DNA of 64,000 bases from a bacterium M00.F.Ca.ET.205.01.1.1 (GCA_004791255.1 SRUQ01000016.1:1-64000), one strand, 5' to 3'; counted from the first letter of the stretch, positions 45,674 through 54,055 are shown. The notes: generated from the letters alone by a model not told the origin. Numbers and translations: made by a program.

Positions 45674-47167
45674 ATGAACGTGCACGCAGACTTCCACGCA
45701 GAAGCCAAGAAACTGAAATTCGAGACACGGGCCTTTATCGACGGCGCCTATGTCGCGGCGCAATCGGGCGAGACCTTCGAGACCATCAATCCGGCCACCG
45801 GCAAGGTGCTGGCCAATGTTGCCGCCGGCGGCGCTGCGGAGGTCGATCTTGCCGTCCAGGCCGCGCGGCGCAGCTTTGAGGCCGGCAGTTGGTCAGGTAT
45901 GCCGCCCCGCGAGCGTAAGAAGATCCTGCTGCGCTTTGCGGACCTGATCGAGAAACACACCGCCGAGCTTGCTCTTATCGAAACCCTCGATTGCGGCAAG
46001 CCCATCAGCGACGCCATGAACGTCGACTTGCCCGACTCCGTCGAGACCCTCCGCTGGCATGCGGAAGCGACGGACAAGATCTATGATCAGGTCTCTCCGG
46101 CGCCGCGCGATGTCGTCTCGATGATCGTACGCGAACCGATGGGCGTTGTCGGGGGCGTCATTCCTTGGAACTTCCCGCTGTTCGTCGCGATGTGGAAGTT
46201 GGCGCCCGCCTTGGCGGGCGGCAATTCCCTCGTCCTGAAGCCAGCTGAGCAGACGTCCCTGTCCTTGATCAGGCTGGCGGCGCTGGCATCCGAGGCCGGC
46301 ATACCTGACGGCGTGTTCAACGTCGTCCCCGGCATGGGACCGACGGCAGGCCGCGCCATAGGTCTCCACAGGGACATCGATTGCGTGAGCTTCACGGGAT
46401 CGGGCGAGGTGGGTCGGCTCTTCCTGAAATATTCGGCCGATTCCAACATGAAGCGCATCGTTCTGGAATGCGGCGGGAAGAGCCCGGCCGTCGTGATGGG
46501 CGACGTCAAGAACCTCGCGCCGGTCCTGGAAAATGTCGCGACGGGAATTCTCTTCTGCCAGGGGGAGAATTGCTCGGCCGGCTCGCGCCTCATCGTTCAT
46601 GAGAGCATCAAGGACCGCTTGCTGGAGCAATTGAAGCCGGTGTTCAAGTCCTGGACTGTCGGCGACCCGTTGAACGGCTCGACGCGCATCGGCGCCATGG
46701 TCGAGCAGGAGCATCTCGCCAAGGTGCTCTCCTACATCGAAACCGGACGCAAGGAAGGCGCTACGGTCGCCCTCGGTGGAAACCAAGTGCTGGCGGACAC
46801 CGGCGGCAGCTTCGTCGAGCCGACGATCTTCGATGGCGTTTCGAACAGCATGAGGATTGCTCGCGAAGAGATCTTCGGACCGGTGCTTTCCGTGATCACG
46901 TTCAAGGACGAGGCCGAAGCGGTCCGGCTGGCAAACGACACGAATTACGGTCTTGCCGCCTCGCTCTACACCGATGATCTCAATACGGCCCATCGCGTCG
47001 CCAAGTCGATCCGCGCCGGCACTGTTTCGGTCAATTGCTATTCGGAAGGCGACTTCGCCGTCCCGTTCGGCGGGTACAAGGAGTCGGGCTTCGGCGGCAA
47101 GGACAAGGGCCTCGCCGCGCACGATCAGTACACGGAGACCAAGGCTATCTGGATCCAGCTGCGCTGA
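45674..47167 (+). CDS. NAD(P)-dependent aldehyde dehydrogenase (PuuC-like)
   Basis: 497 residues. IPWNFPLFVAMWKLAPALAG, SFTGSGEVG, LECGGKSPAVVM with the catalytic Glu and the nucleophile C300 in FCQGENCSAGSR are all present. The closest look is to PuuC/BetB-type dehydrogenases of amino-aldehydes or ketoacid semialdehydes. TTAGGAG precedes the ATG. In a hydroxyproline-like pathway it could oxidise 2-ketoglutarate semialdehyde to 2-ketoglutarate; this is inferred only from its neighbours. Confidence 0.88.
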   Translation: MNVHADFHAEAKKLKFETRAFIDGAYVAAQSGETFETINPATGKVLANVAAGGAAEVDLAVQAARRSFEAGSWSGMPPRERKKILLRFADLIEKHTAELALIETLDCGKPISDAMNVDLPDSVETLRWHAEATDKIYDQVSPAPRDVVSMIVREPMGVVGGVIPWNFPLFVAMWKLAPALAGGNSLVLKPAEQTSLSLIRLAALASEAGIPDGVFNVVPGMGPTAGRAIGLHRDIDCVSFTGSGEVGRLFLKYSADSNMKRIVLECGGKSPAVVMGDVKNLAPVLENVATGILFCQGENCSAGSRLIVHESIKDRLLEQLKPVFKSWTVGDPLNGSTRIGAMVEQEHLAKVLSYIETGRKEGATVALGGNQVLADTGGSFVEPTIFDGVSNSMRIAREEIFGPVLSVITFKDEAEAVRLANDTNYGLAASLYTDDLNTAHRVAKSIRAGTVSVNCYSEGDFAVPFGGYKESGFGGKDKGLAAHDQYTETKAIWIQLR

Positions 47168-47223
47168 CCAATCTTTGGCTGGCCGGGGGACGGCGCTGGC
47201 CAGCACAGATGTCGCAAGAAGGA

Positions 47224-47278
47224 CATCCGCAGCCACGCGGATGCCTACCAAGAGGGCGCACCCGCGGCTATGCGGGTG
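47224..47278. other. Two adjacent intercistronic hairpins
   Basis: CATCCGC/GCGGATG (47224-47243) and CACCCGC/GCGGGTG (47259-47278), each with a perfect 7-bp stem and 6-nt loop, lie in the 138-bp gap between the aldehyde dehydrogenase and the fusion gene. No T-run is present. They may tune expression of the downstream pair. Confidence 0.7.
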
Positions 47279-47305
47279 TGTCTACAATGCATGTTGAGGT
47301 AAGCC

Positions 47306-50257
47306 ATGACATCCGTCGAAACACTGAGGGCAGAACGGCTCGCCGCGTTGCGGCTCACGGAGGCTGGCCCCCCCGCGCGAACCGCCAACCCGTTCTTCGG
47401 AGTCGGCCCCATCACCGATCTTACCGCCGGTGAGGTCGATGCGCGGCTCCTGCGTTTCGAATTCGACGGATGGCTGGAGCGCAACTACAGAAAGCTGGAT
47501 GACAAAGGCAACGATGTCGGCCCGTTCACGACGGCGGAGATCGGCCGCAGCATGCATCGTGGCTATCCGGCGGACAATGTCCTCCTCGACATGATGCGCG
47601 AAATCCACCGCTACTTCGGCTTCCCCAAATCGAACCAGATGGCGGTCGGCCTCGGCGGCGGTCACAGTGGCTTCACCGCCTGCCTCATGCACTTGATGAG
47701 CGCGAGTGACGACAAGCAAAGGGTCTATGTCGACACGCCCGCCCCGGAGACGGAGGCGGCCGGTGCCGGCGGCTTCTTCCGTCAGTCATGGGGTGCGCAG
47801 CTGGTCGAGCTGCATCGCTATTCCAAGCGGGGCGACGAGCGCCGCATACATTTTGCCGCCAAGGAAGGGACGGTACCCTCCGCCGATTATCTGCGTGGGA
47901 TGGGCATCCAAATCGTCCTTGGCGTGGGACATGAGACGACCGGCGCGACCACCTACACGGCAAAGGACATTTCCAATCTCCTCGAATGGCTCAGGAGCGA
48001 CCCGGACAACCATCACGCCGTGCTCGATGCGACCTCGCTGCTCGGGGCAATGCCCTGGGGCGACGCCGTGGTGCGGGAGCTGGTGGCGAGAACGTGCATG
48101 TTCATGCCATTTCAGAAGGCCATCGGCGGCGTTTCCGGCTATTTTGTAGCGACGTTCACGCCGGCGGCGCTGCGGCTCATCGAACGCAACCAGCGGGACC
48201 CGTCCTGGGCTATTCCCCGGCAGCTCAAGATCGCGGTGCCGGTAGATCCCAAGCGACCGCTGAGCGGCGAGCGCTCCGTGGCCCTCGGACCGATCTATGA
48301 TCCGCAGGGCGACAAGATGCTTGGCGGGGTTATCAACACCTACTCCACGCTGGCTTTCGCCGAGACCACTTTCGGCCTGCTGCGGTCCGAGCGACGGCTC
48401 GGCCCGGTGGAGGATCTCAATCGACGCTCGATGGCCAATCGCGATGCGATCAACGATTGGGTGTCGCGCAGCGCGGTCCTTGGCCTCAGCGTCACCGATC
48501 CTGAACGCCGCGGCGCCGCCGTGACGCTGTTGAAGGTGGTGGATCCGGCGTTGGAGGGCTCTGGTCTGCACGCCCGCATCATTGCGCGCTCCAAGCAGCT
48601 CCTTGGCTATGAAGGGATCACCCATCCGGACGGCAGCCACGAAGCCGGTCTGGACGTGGCCCGCTATGTCAATGCTTTCCCGGGCACGCCGGGGGACTAT
48701 CGTGCATGGATCGGCGGCGTGCGCGCGCCGGAAGATGTCATCGCGCTGCTGGAGAACCTGCAATATGCCTATCTCAGGGCAAAGGCGACGGTCATCGAGG
48801 AGGAACTCGCCAAACTCGGAGACAGCTTTCCTGCTTCATCGGATACCGCGCAGCGTGGCCGCAAAGACCAAGCCAGCCGAGCCTATACCGTACTCATCGC
48901 CGATCTGATCGGATTGAGATTCGGCCCGGAGGGAACGCCGGACCACGGCGAGGTGCGCGCCCACATCAAGGCGAGGGGCGGTGTTTTTCATCTCGGCTCG
49001 GTCTGCCGCGAGGCCCTTGAGCCGGGACGTGTCCATTTCTCTTACCAGCCGGATCTCAGCGTCGAAGCCGACATCCTGCGGCAAACGGACAAAGGCCAAT
49101 ACGATGCCGTGATCGCGGCTGCCACGGTCATTCCAAAGGGTTCGGTCTTCGCCGAAGGCGGCGTGCGCATCGGAGCAGGCACCGGTAACATGCAGTCGTT
49201 GTCCTGGGGCGGGGCCAATGGGGGCGGCGCCGCTCCGCTGATGAATACCCCAAGCTTTAACAGTCGCGCTACGGCGCAGATGGCGCTCAAGGCCATGCTG
49301 AGGGTGGTTCCGGATCTGCCTGTCGATGAATTGCACCAAAAGGTGGTCGACGGACATTTCGATACCGGCAAGAATCTCCGAGATTTCCCGACCGAGAAGA
49401 TTGAAGGCAAGAAGATCGCTATCATCGGATACGGGAACATTGGCAGCGAACTGGCCAAGCTTTGCAAGGCGTTGCACATGCGCGTTGCCGTGCACGCCCG
49501 ACCAAATCACCGGGAGTGGATCGAGGCCGAGGGATATAAGTACGCACCGACCCTGCAAGATGCCGCGCGCGGCGCCGATTTTATCAGTCCCCACACCGGC
49601 CTCGGCGCCGTTGACCAGGCTCGGGGGCGCTTCGCGAACGTCGGGTTAATTAACGGCGAGATCCTGTCACTGCTCAACGATGGCGCGGTGGTCGTGAATT
49701 ATGATCGCGGCGAGGTTGTGGATGCTCCGGCGCTGGGAGCGGCGCTGGAATCCGGAAAGGTACGCCACGCCGCCGTCGACGCGGATATTTTCTTCGACGG
49801 CCAGACCTCCTCTTTTGTGGGCCCCATGATACCATACCGGGACCTCGCCCTCAGATTTCCAGGTAAGTTCGAACTTCTGCCGCATGCGGCCGCCGATACA
49901 GACCACCCATCCCGCGTCGCTGGTGCGAAGCAGGCCGTGGACCAGATACTTGACGCGATCCTTTACCGCGAAATCGTCAACCGGAAGGGCGAGTTGCCGG
50001 CGGACTATGTCGACGGCGGGTCGAGAACGGTGCCAGGTATCGGAAAACCCTCGCCCAGCCAGCTCGATGCGATCATGGCGGATCAAACGGCTGTGGAGGA
50101 GGGACGGCGCCTTAGCGAGGGGCTCGCAGCGATCTACGGAGCGTTGTCGTGCGCAGCCACGAGAGAGGCCCGGCAACGGATACTCTCGAGCTATGGCGAT
50201 CAGCTCACAAAGTCAGCCGCGCGGCTCAACAGCCTCTTCCAGGAGAGCGGCTTCTGA
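47306..50257 (+). CDS. Fusion of a SerC-like aminotransferase and a SerA-like D-2-hydroxyacid dehydrogenase
   Basis: 983 residues. Residues about 1-430 follow phosphoserine aminotransferase: NPFFGVGPITDLT at the start, VGHETTGATTY, VLDATSLLGAM, and MPFQKAIGG, where K271 is the likely PLP lysine. After a helical segment (about 430-520) comes a D-2-hydroxyacid dehydrogenase domain: NTPSFNSRATAQMALKAML in the substrate part, IIGYGNIGSELAK with G708-x-G710-xx-G713 for NAD, R801 in NYDRGEVVDAPAL and H860 in LLPHAAADTD. The catalytic Glu normally found in a DVFxxEP motif is not obvious (ADIFFDGQT). One protein could thus oxidise a (phospho)hydroxyacid and transaminate the ketoacid. The stop overlaps the start of an IMPase-like phosphatase gene. 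SerA and SerC are normally separate proteins. Confidence 0.85.
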   Translation: MTSVETLRAERLAALRLTEAGPPARTANPFFGVGPITDLTAGEVDARLLRFEFDGWLERNYRKLDDKGNDVGPFTTAEIGRSMHRGYPADNVLLDMMREIHRYFGFPKSNQMAVGLGGGHSGFTACLMHLMSASDDKQRVYVDTPAPETEAAGAGGFFRQSWGAQLVELHRYSKRGDERRIHFAAKEGTVPSADYLRGMGIQIVLGVGHETTGATTYTAKDISNLLEWLRSDPDNHHAVLDATSLLGAMPWGDAVVRELVARTCMFMPFQKAIGGVSGYFVATFTPAALRLIERNQRDPSWAIPRQLKIAVPVDPKRPLSGERSVALGPIYDPQGDKMLGGVINTYSTLAFAETTFGLLRSERRLGPVEDLNRRSMANRDAINDWVSRSAVLGLSVTDPERRGAAVTLLKVVDPALEGSGLHARIIARSKQLLGYEGITHPDGSHEAGLDVARYVNAFPGTPGDYRAWIGGVRAPEDVIALLENLQYAYLRAKATVIEEELAKLGDSFPASSDTAQRGRKDQASRAYTVLIADLIGLRFGPEGTPDHGEVRAHIKARGGVFHLGSVCREALEPGRVHFSYQPDLSVEADILRQTDKGQYDAVIAAATVIPKGSVFAEGGVRIGAGTGNMQSLSWGGANGGGAAPLMNTPSFNSRATAQMALKAMLRVVPDLPVDELHQKVVDGHFDTGKNLRDFPTEKIEGKKIAIIGYGNIGSELAKLCKALHMRVAVHARPNHREWIEAEGYKYAPTLQDAARGADFISPHTGLGAVDQARGRFANVGLINGEILSLLNDGAVVVNYDRGEVVDAPALGAALESGKVRHAAVDADIFFDGQTSSFVGPMIPYRDLALRFPGKFELLPHAAADTDHPSRVAGAKQAVDQILDAILYREIVNRKGELPADYVDGGSRTVPGIGKPSPSQLDAIMADQTAVEEGRRLSEGLAAIYGALSCAATREARQRILSSYGDQLTKSAARLNSLFQESGF

Positions 50258-51093
50258 TGGCCAGGCAATCCTCGCTCCCCAAGGTCAGTCGTGCTTTCCA
50301 ACAGGACGGCGACCCGCTGCCGACCCTGGAGTTTTTTCGAAAACTCGCGGATGCGGCTGCTGCGGAGACGATGCCGAGGTTTCGCAACAGGTTGGCGGCC
50401 GAAGCCGAGGTCAAACCCGGCCTGCGATACGACCCTGTCACGGAGGCCGAACGCAATGCTGAAAGAGCCATCCGCGCCGTCATATCGGACGAGTATCCGA
50501 TGCACGCGATATTGGGCGAGGAACTCAGCCCGTCGGGATCCGGGCCTATCAAATGGGTCATCGACCCGATCAACGGGATGAAGTCCTACCTATGCGGGCT
50601 TCCGGTCTGGGGAACTCTGATAGCCTTCACCGTCGATGGCCGCTCCGCGATGGGAATGATGAACCAGCCCCATACCGGGGAATGCTTCTGGTCCGATGGT
50701 ACGAAATCGATCTGTCATTCAGCCCATGGCGAGACCGTTCTGAGGACGAGCGGCACTCAACGTCTTTCCGATGCGATATGCCACACGAATTCTCCCGAAC
50801 CCTTCGCACGTCGTCCTGGCCGAGGGTTTGCCCGGCTGGCAGCGTCGGTCAAATTCACCCGCTACGGCGGCGAATGCTACGCGTTCGCCATGCTCGCCGC
50901 CGGCCAGATCGACCTTTGCGTCGAGCTCGCCCTGACAGCCTATGACGTCGTTGCGCTTATTCCGCTCATTGAGGCCGCCGGTGGTGTCATCACGCGCTTC
51001 GACGGCGGCCGCCCGGAGCGGGGCGGCAACGTCCTGGCCTCGGCAAACGCCATCCTGCACGAGGCTGCGCTGCGGATGCTCAACGACATCTGA
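50257..51093 (+). CDS. IMPase-family protein with an altered metal motif
   Basis: 278 residues. The fold and most motifs match the phosphatase at 17483-18274 (ILGEELSPSG, LCGLPVWGTLIAFTV, YGGECYAFAMLAAGQIDLCV, YDVVALIPLIEAAGG). However, the central DPxDG(T/S) motif reads D103-P-I-N106-G-M108, so a metal-binding Asp is Asn and the Thr is Met. Activity may be reduced, changed or lost. The start overlaps the fusion-gene stop as TGATG with AGGAGAG upstream, so the two proteins are made together. In context a SerB-like dephosphorylation of the aminotransferase product would complete a serine-type pathway; that is inference. Confidence 0.85.
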   Translation: MARQSSLPKVSRAFQQDGDPLPTLEFFRKLADAAAAETMPRFRNRLAAEAEVKPGLRYDPVTEAERNAERAIRAVISDEYPMHAILGEELSPSGSGPIKWVIDPINGMKSYLCGLPVWGTLIAFTVDGRSAMGMMNQPHTGECFWSDGTKSICHSAHGETVLRTSGTQRLSDAICHTNSPEPFARRPGRGFARLAASVKFTRYGGECYAFAMLAAGQIDLCVELALTAYDVVALIPLIEAAGGVITRFDGGRPERGGNVLASANAILHEAALRMLNDI

Positions 51094-51266
51094 ACCCCTG
51101 CCGAGGCATCTTGAATGGACAGCAACGAGCCCGTTTCTGGGGCTGGTTTTGGATGGCGGTCGCAACAGCGGCCATGTACCTTCTGGTCTGGGTAACCCGT
51201 TGAAGCGAAGAGTCGTCATCCATCGTTAACGCCTCAATCCAATCACGCATTCGCGCTTTGCGTCTG

Positions 51267-52295
51267 TCAAAGGGCCTGTAACTGCTTCCATGTCTCGGCC
51301 TCGATGGCGATGCCGCGCTCGGCCGCCAATTTGCGGGCGGCGAGCCTACGTTCACCTGGAAGGCGCGTCTGCCCGGCTCCGGCCATCGCCTCCACCAATT
51401 CCTCGATCCGCCCTGTGAACATTCTCAGGGAGCCATTTCCTTTCGTCGGGTCGATCAGGATGATGGTTTGACCGGTATGAGCGGATTCAGCCCCCGGATA
51501 GGCGGACCAATCGACCTGATGGGAAAAATTGCTCCCTGTCAGCGCCCCGGCCAGAATGTCGATCATCATCGCGATCGACGAACCCTTGTGTCCGCCGAAA
51601 GGCAGCAGCGCACCACCGTCCAATATCGCCTGTGGGCTGCGGGTTGGCTGTCCCGAGGCGTCCAGGCCAATCCCCTCAGGAAGGATCTTGCTTTCGCGCG
51701 CCGCGATCCTCACCTCTCCATGGGCCATTGCGGCGGTCGCCTGATCGAACAGGAGAACCTGGCCATCGGCGCGCGGCACGGCGAAGGCCATCGGATTGGT
51801 GCCATAGAGCCGCTTGTGGCCGCCATGCGGAACGACATATGTGACGCTGTTAACCACACTGAGCGCGATAAGCCCTGCCTCCGCAAACGGCTCGACGTCA
51901 AGCCACAGCGGACCGTTGTGGTGGGCGTTGCCAATGGCCAGGATGCAGGCGCCGGCCGATCGGGCCTTGTCGATGGCCAGCTCGATGGCCGCCTCAAGTG
52001 CCGGCCGAGCGTAGCCGTTGCCGGCGTCGATCAGGAGGAACGCGCTGCCCACGTCACGGACTTGCGGGACGGCACGACCATCGACGAATCCGCTCCTGAG
52101 GTTCTTCACGTAGCCGGCCATCCTGAAGAGACCGTGGCTTTGAGATCCATCGCGTTCGGCGCTGGCGCAATTGGCTGCGAGCACGCGCGCAACAGGGCCC
52201 GATGCTCCGTTACGCAGCAGGATGGCCTCCAGCGTCGAGATGAGATCGTGCAAGCTGAGTTGGACAGCTTGGTCGTCCGAATGCGCTACTGTCAT
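51267..52295 (-). CDS. Ldh family oxidoreductase (possible pyrroline-2-carboxylate reductase)
   Basis: 342 residues of the malate/L-lactate dehydrogenase (LDH2) superfamily, which uses NAD(P)H with a fold unlike classical Rossmann enzymes. The ERDGSQSHGLFRMAGY block near residue 50 has the conserved SHG, and AIGNAHHNGPLWLDVEPFAE and LLPFGGHKGSSIAMMIDILA are typical. Members include delta-1-pyrroline-2-carboxylate/piperideine-2-carboxylate reductases, ureidoglycolate and 2,3-diketogulonate reductases. Beside a hydroxyproline-dehydratase-like gene the imino-acid reductase is the most attractive reading. It converges on the IMPase-like gene. Confidence 0.86.
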   Translation of the reverse strand: MTVAHSDDQAVQLSLHDLISTLEAILLRNGASGPVARVLAANCASAERDGSQSHGLFRMAGYVKNLRSGFVDGRAVPQVRDVGSAFLLIDAGNGYARPALEAAIELAIDKARSAGACILAIGNAHHNGPLWLDVEPFAEAGLIALSVVNSVTYVVPHGGHKRLYGTNPMAFAVPRADGQVLLFDQATAAMAHGEVRIAARESKILPEGIGLDASGQPTRSPQAILDGGALLPFGGHKGSSIAMMIDILAGALTGSNFSHQVDWSAYPGAESAHTGQTIILIDPTKGNGSLRMFTGRIEELVEAMAGAGQTRLPGERRLAARKLAAERGIAIEAETWKQLQAL

Positions 52296-52317
52296 GACAG
52301 GTCAACGCTAGCTGAGC

Positions 52318-52329
52318 TTCAGTGAAAGT
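52318..52329. promoter_or_regulatory. Operator candidate before the Ldh-family gene
   Basis: TTCAGTGAAAGT, whose reverse complement shares the 11-mer ACTTTCACTGA with the palindromic site upstream of the DapA-ABC operon at 8.5 kb. It lies 23 bp upstream of the start at 52295. Possible binding site of the IclR regulator. Confidence 0.4.
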
Positions 52330-52376
52330 TACAGGCCGGGTGGCGGGATGGCGCGCAACGTGTCTCACATGTCAAG

Positions 52377-52412
52377 GCCGCCAACGGGCGTGGTCAAGCG
52401 CCCGTTGGCGGC
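52377..52412 (-). terminator. Long hairpin after alr, probable terminator
   Basis: A perfect 14-bp stem (GCCGCCAACGGGCG / CGCCCGTTGGCGGC) with an 8-nt loop lies 60 bp beyond the alr stop and just before the Ldh-family promoter. No clear T-run follows on the minus strand, so termination may be incomplete or assisted. Confidence 0.6.
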
Positions 52413-52473
52413 AGAGTGCCTCGCATAGCCTGGGAGCGGGCCCATGCTAGAGCACCCAACGCCGTGGCGTGCG

Positions 52474-53622
52474 CTATTCGTTGATGTAACGGCGTGCGCA
52501 ACCACGGCCGAGTGAAATCAAGACCTCATGCTCTATCGTCCCGCAGGCCTTTGCCAGGTCGTAGTCGCGAACGTGGGGTCCGAGTATTTCAACCGGACTC
52601 CCCGGAACCAGCGCCCAGTCGGGGACTGCCGAGACATCGACGGTCAGAAGATCCATGGACACGCGCCCGACGACGGGGGCAGCAAAACCTCCAACAAAGA
52701 CGGCGGCACGGCTGGAGCCGGCTCTTGAATAGCCGTTTGCATAGCCGATTCCGACTGTTGCGATCCTGGCCTGTTCCACAAGACGGTAGGTCGAACTGTA
52801 TCCGACCGGGGTGCCGCGCTTCATCGTCTTCACCTGGATGATCGGCGCCATCACCCTAGCCGGTTGCCGCATCGGGTTCTGCTGCCCCGTGAGCGGGTTG
52901 ATCCCGAACGTTGCCTTGCCGGGCCGGATCATGTCGAAAGCGTAGTCGGCCCCGAAATAGGTTCCAGCGGAATTCGCCAGCGACAGCTTCGCGCCGGGAA
53001 GCCCGCTAACTGCAGTCAGGAAGGCTGAGCGCTGGGATTCGGATTTGTCGAAATCGAGGTCGTCGGCCGCAGACAGATGCGACATGTAAAGAGCAGGGGG
53101 AATGCGCGACAGCAGTTGCAGATTTTCACGAAGCCATCTCACGTCATCGGCAAGCAGCCCTAGCCGGTTCATTCCAGTATCGAAATGAATGATCGAAGTG
53201 AGAGGACGGTCGAGCCGCTGGGCTACCTTGTGCCACTCCTCGATCTGCTCCCGGCTGTTGAGGACAGGCACCAGGTTCGCGTCGAAGAACGCCTCCTCAT
53301 CTTCCGGGAGGAAGCCACCGAGCACGCAGATCGCCGTGTCCTCCAAGAAGGCCCTCAGCGCCGCGCCGTCATTGGCCGTGGCCACAAAGAAAGTCTTGGC
53401 GCCGGCTTGCCTCAGCGCAAGCGCGCAAGGGATCATGCCATGTCCATAGGCGTCGCCCTTCACGACGGCGGCGCAATCGGCCCCGCCCGCGATGGCGCTC
53501 AGTCGCAAGTAATTTTCTCGCACTGCCTCCAGATCGACGATCATCTCAGCCTGATTGATCAGGCTGTGAATTCCGCCTTCGGAGGACAAGGGATGACTTC
53601 CGGTCATGATGGGTGCACTCAC
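52474..53622 (-). CDS. alr: Alanine racemase (catabolic or broad-specificity type)
   Basis: 382 residues with both alanine racemase domains. K55 in VVKGDAYGHG is the PLP lysine, and the catalytic Tyr is in VGIGYANGYSR. HFDTGMNRLGL and GRVSMDLLTVDVS are further family marks. The sequence could start at the GTG at 53622 or an ATG five codons later; neither has a well-placed ribosome-binding site. A LacI-type operator lies 18 bp upstream, linking it to the sugar-type transporter and the lyase-racemase operon rather than to cell-wall synthesis. Its true substrate could be another amino acid such as serine. Confidence 0.9.
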   Translation of the reverse strand: MSAPIMTGSHPLSSEGGIHSLINQAEMIVDLEAVRENYLRLSAIAGGADCAAVVKGDAYGHGMIPCALALRQAGAKTFFVATANDGAALRAFLEDTAICVLGGFLPEDEEAFFDANLVPVLNSREQIEEWHKVAQRLDRPLTSIIHFDTGMNRLGLLADDVRWLRENLQLLSRIPPALYMSHLSAADDLDFDKSESQRSAFLTAVSGLPGAKLSLANSAGTYFGADYAFDMIRPGKATFGINPLTGQQNPMRQPARVMAPIIQVKTMKRGTPVGYSSTYRLVEQARIATVGIGYANGYSRAGSSRAAVFVGGFAAPVVGRVSMDLLTVDVSAVPDWALVPGSPVEILGPHVRDYDLAKACGTIEHEVLISLGRGCARRYINE

Positions 53623-53639
53623 GCTTCCAGGGCTGCATC

Positions 53640-53653
53640 AGTAAACGTTTACA
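53640..53653. promoter_or_regulatory. LacI-type operator 4, before alr
   Basis: AGTAAACGTTTACA, containing the perfect 12-bp palindrome GTAAACGTTTAC (53641-53652). It ends about 18 bp from the alr start and would overlap promoter or leader. Confidence 0.7.
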
Positions 53654-53771
53654 TAAATCAACTAAATGGCTTTGGAGAACCAAATCCGACAGGTGCGTGC
53701 CGCAGGTCGTGCGTTCCTAATGACAATCGCGTTCGATGGCCCTGTCACGGGATCGCAGCACGCTTTCCCGT

Positions 53772-53963
53772 TTAGTTCAGCAGGATCGACAGATAGTGTT
53801 CCGCCGCCCTGGACTGTGCCTGGGCGATTTCGCCCCGCTGAGCGCTCTGGTCGGCCAGTATCGTCATCACGGCCGGGCTAAGTTTTGCAAACATTAGAAG
53901 CGCGAGAATAGGGATGCAAAATCTCGCTATCCGCCGGAACACATTGCGCGTGTGATTGTTCAT
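53772..53963 (-). CDS. Possible small single-span membrane protein
   Basis: 63 residues (MNNHTRNVFRRIARFCIPIL...). A positively charged N-terminus is followed by one hydrophobic helix (about residues 14-36) and a polar tail. A weak AAGGG lies upstream of the ATG. No family was recognised. It could be a chance frame, as it sits in the gap between two operators, but the membrane-protein pattern is clear. Confidence 0.35.
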   Translation of the reverse strand: MNNHTRNVFRRIARFCIPILALLMFAKLSPAVMTILADQSAQRGEIAQAQSRAAEHYLSILLN

Positions 53964-54039
53964 GGCGCGCCCTTGAGGGGGTGTCATTTGATGCCTCTCG
54001 ATCGCGAGCCGCCAAGTGCCGACGGCGTCACATCAAAAT

Positions 54040-54053
54040 TGTAAACGTTTACA
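54040..54053. promoter_or_regulatory. LacI-type operator 5
   Basis: TGTAAACGTTTACA, a perfect 14-bp palindrome and the best match of the five sites. It lies directly before the first codons of a truncated amidohydrolase, so it may mark the breakpoint of a deletion that removed the gene's front part. Confidence 0.72.
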
Positions 54054-54055
54054 CA

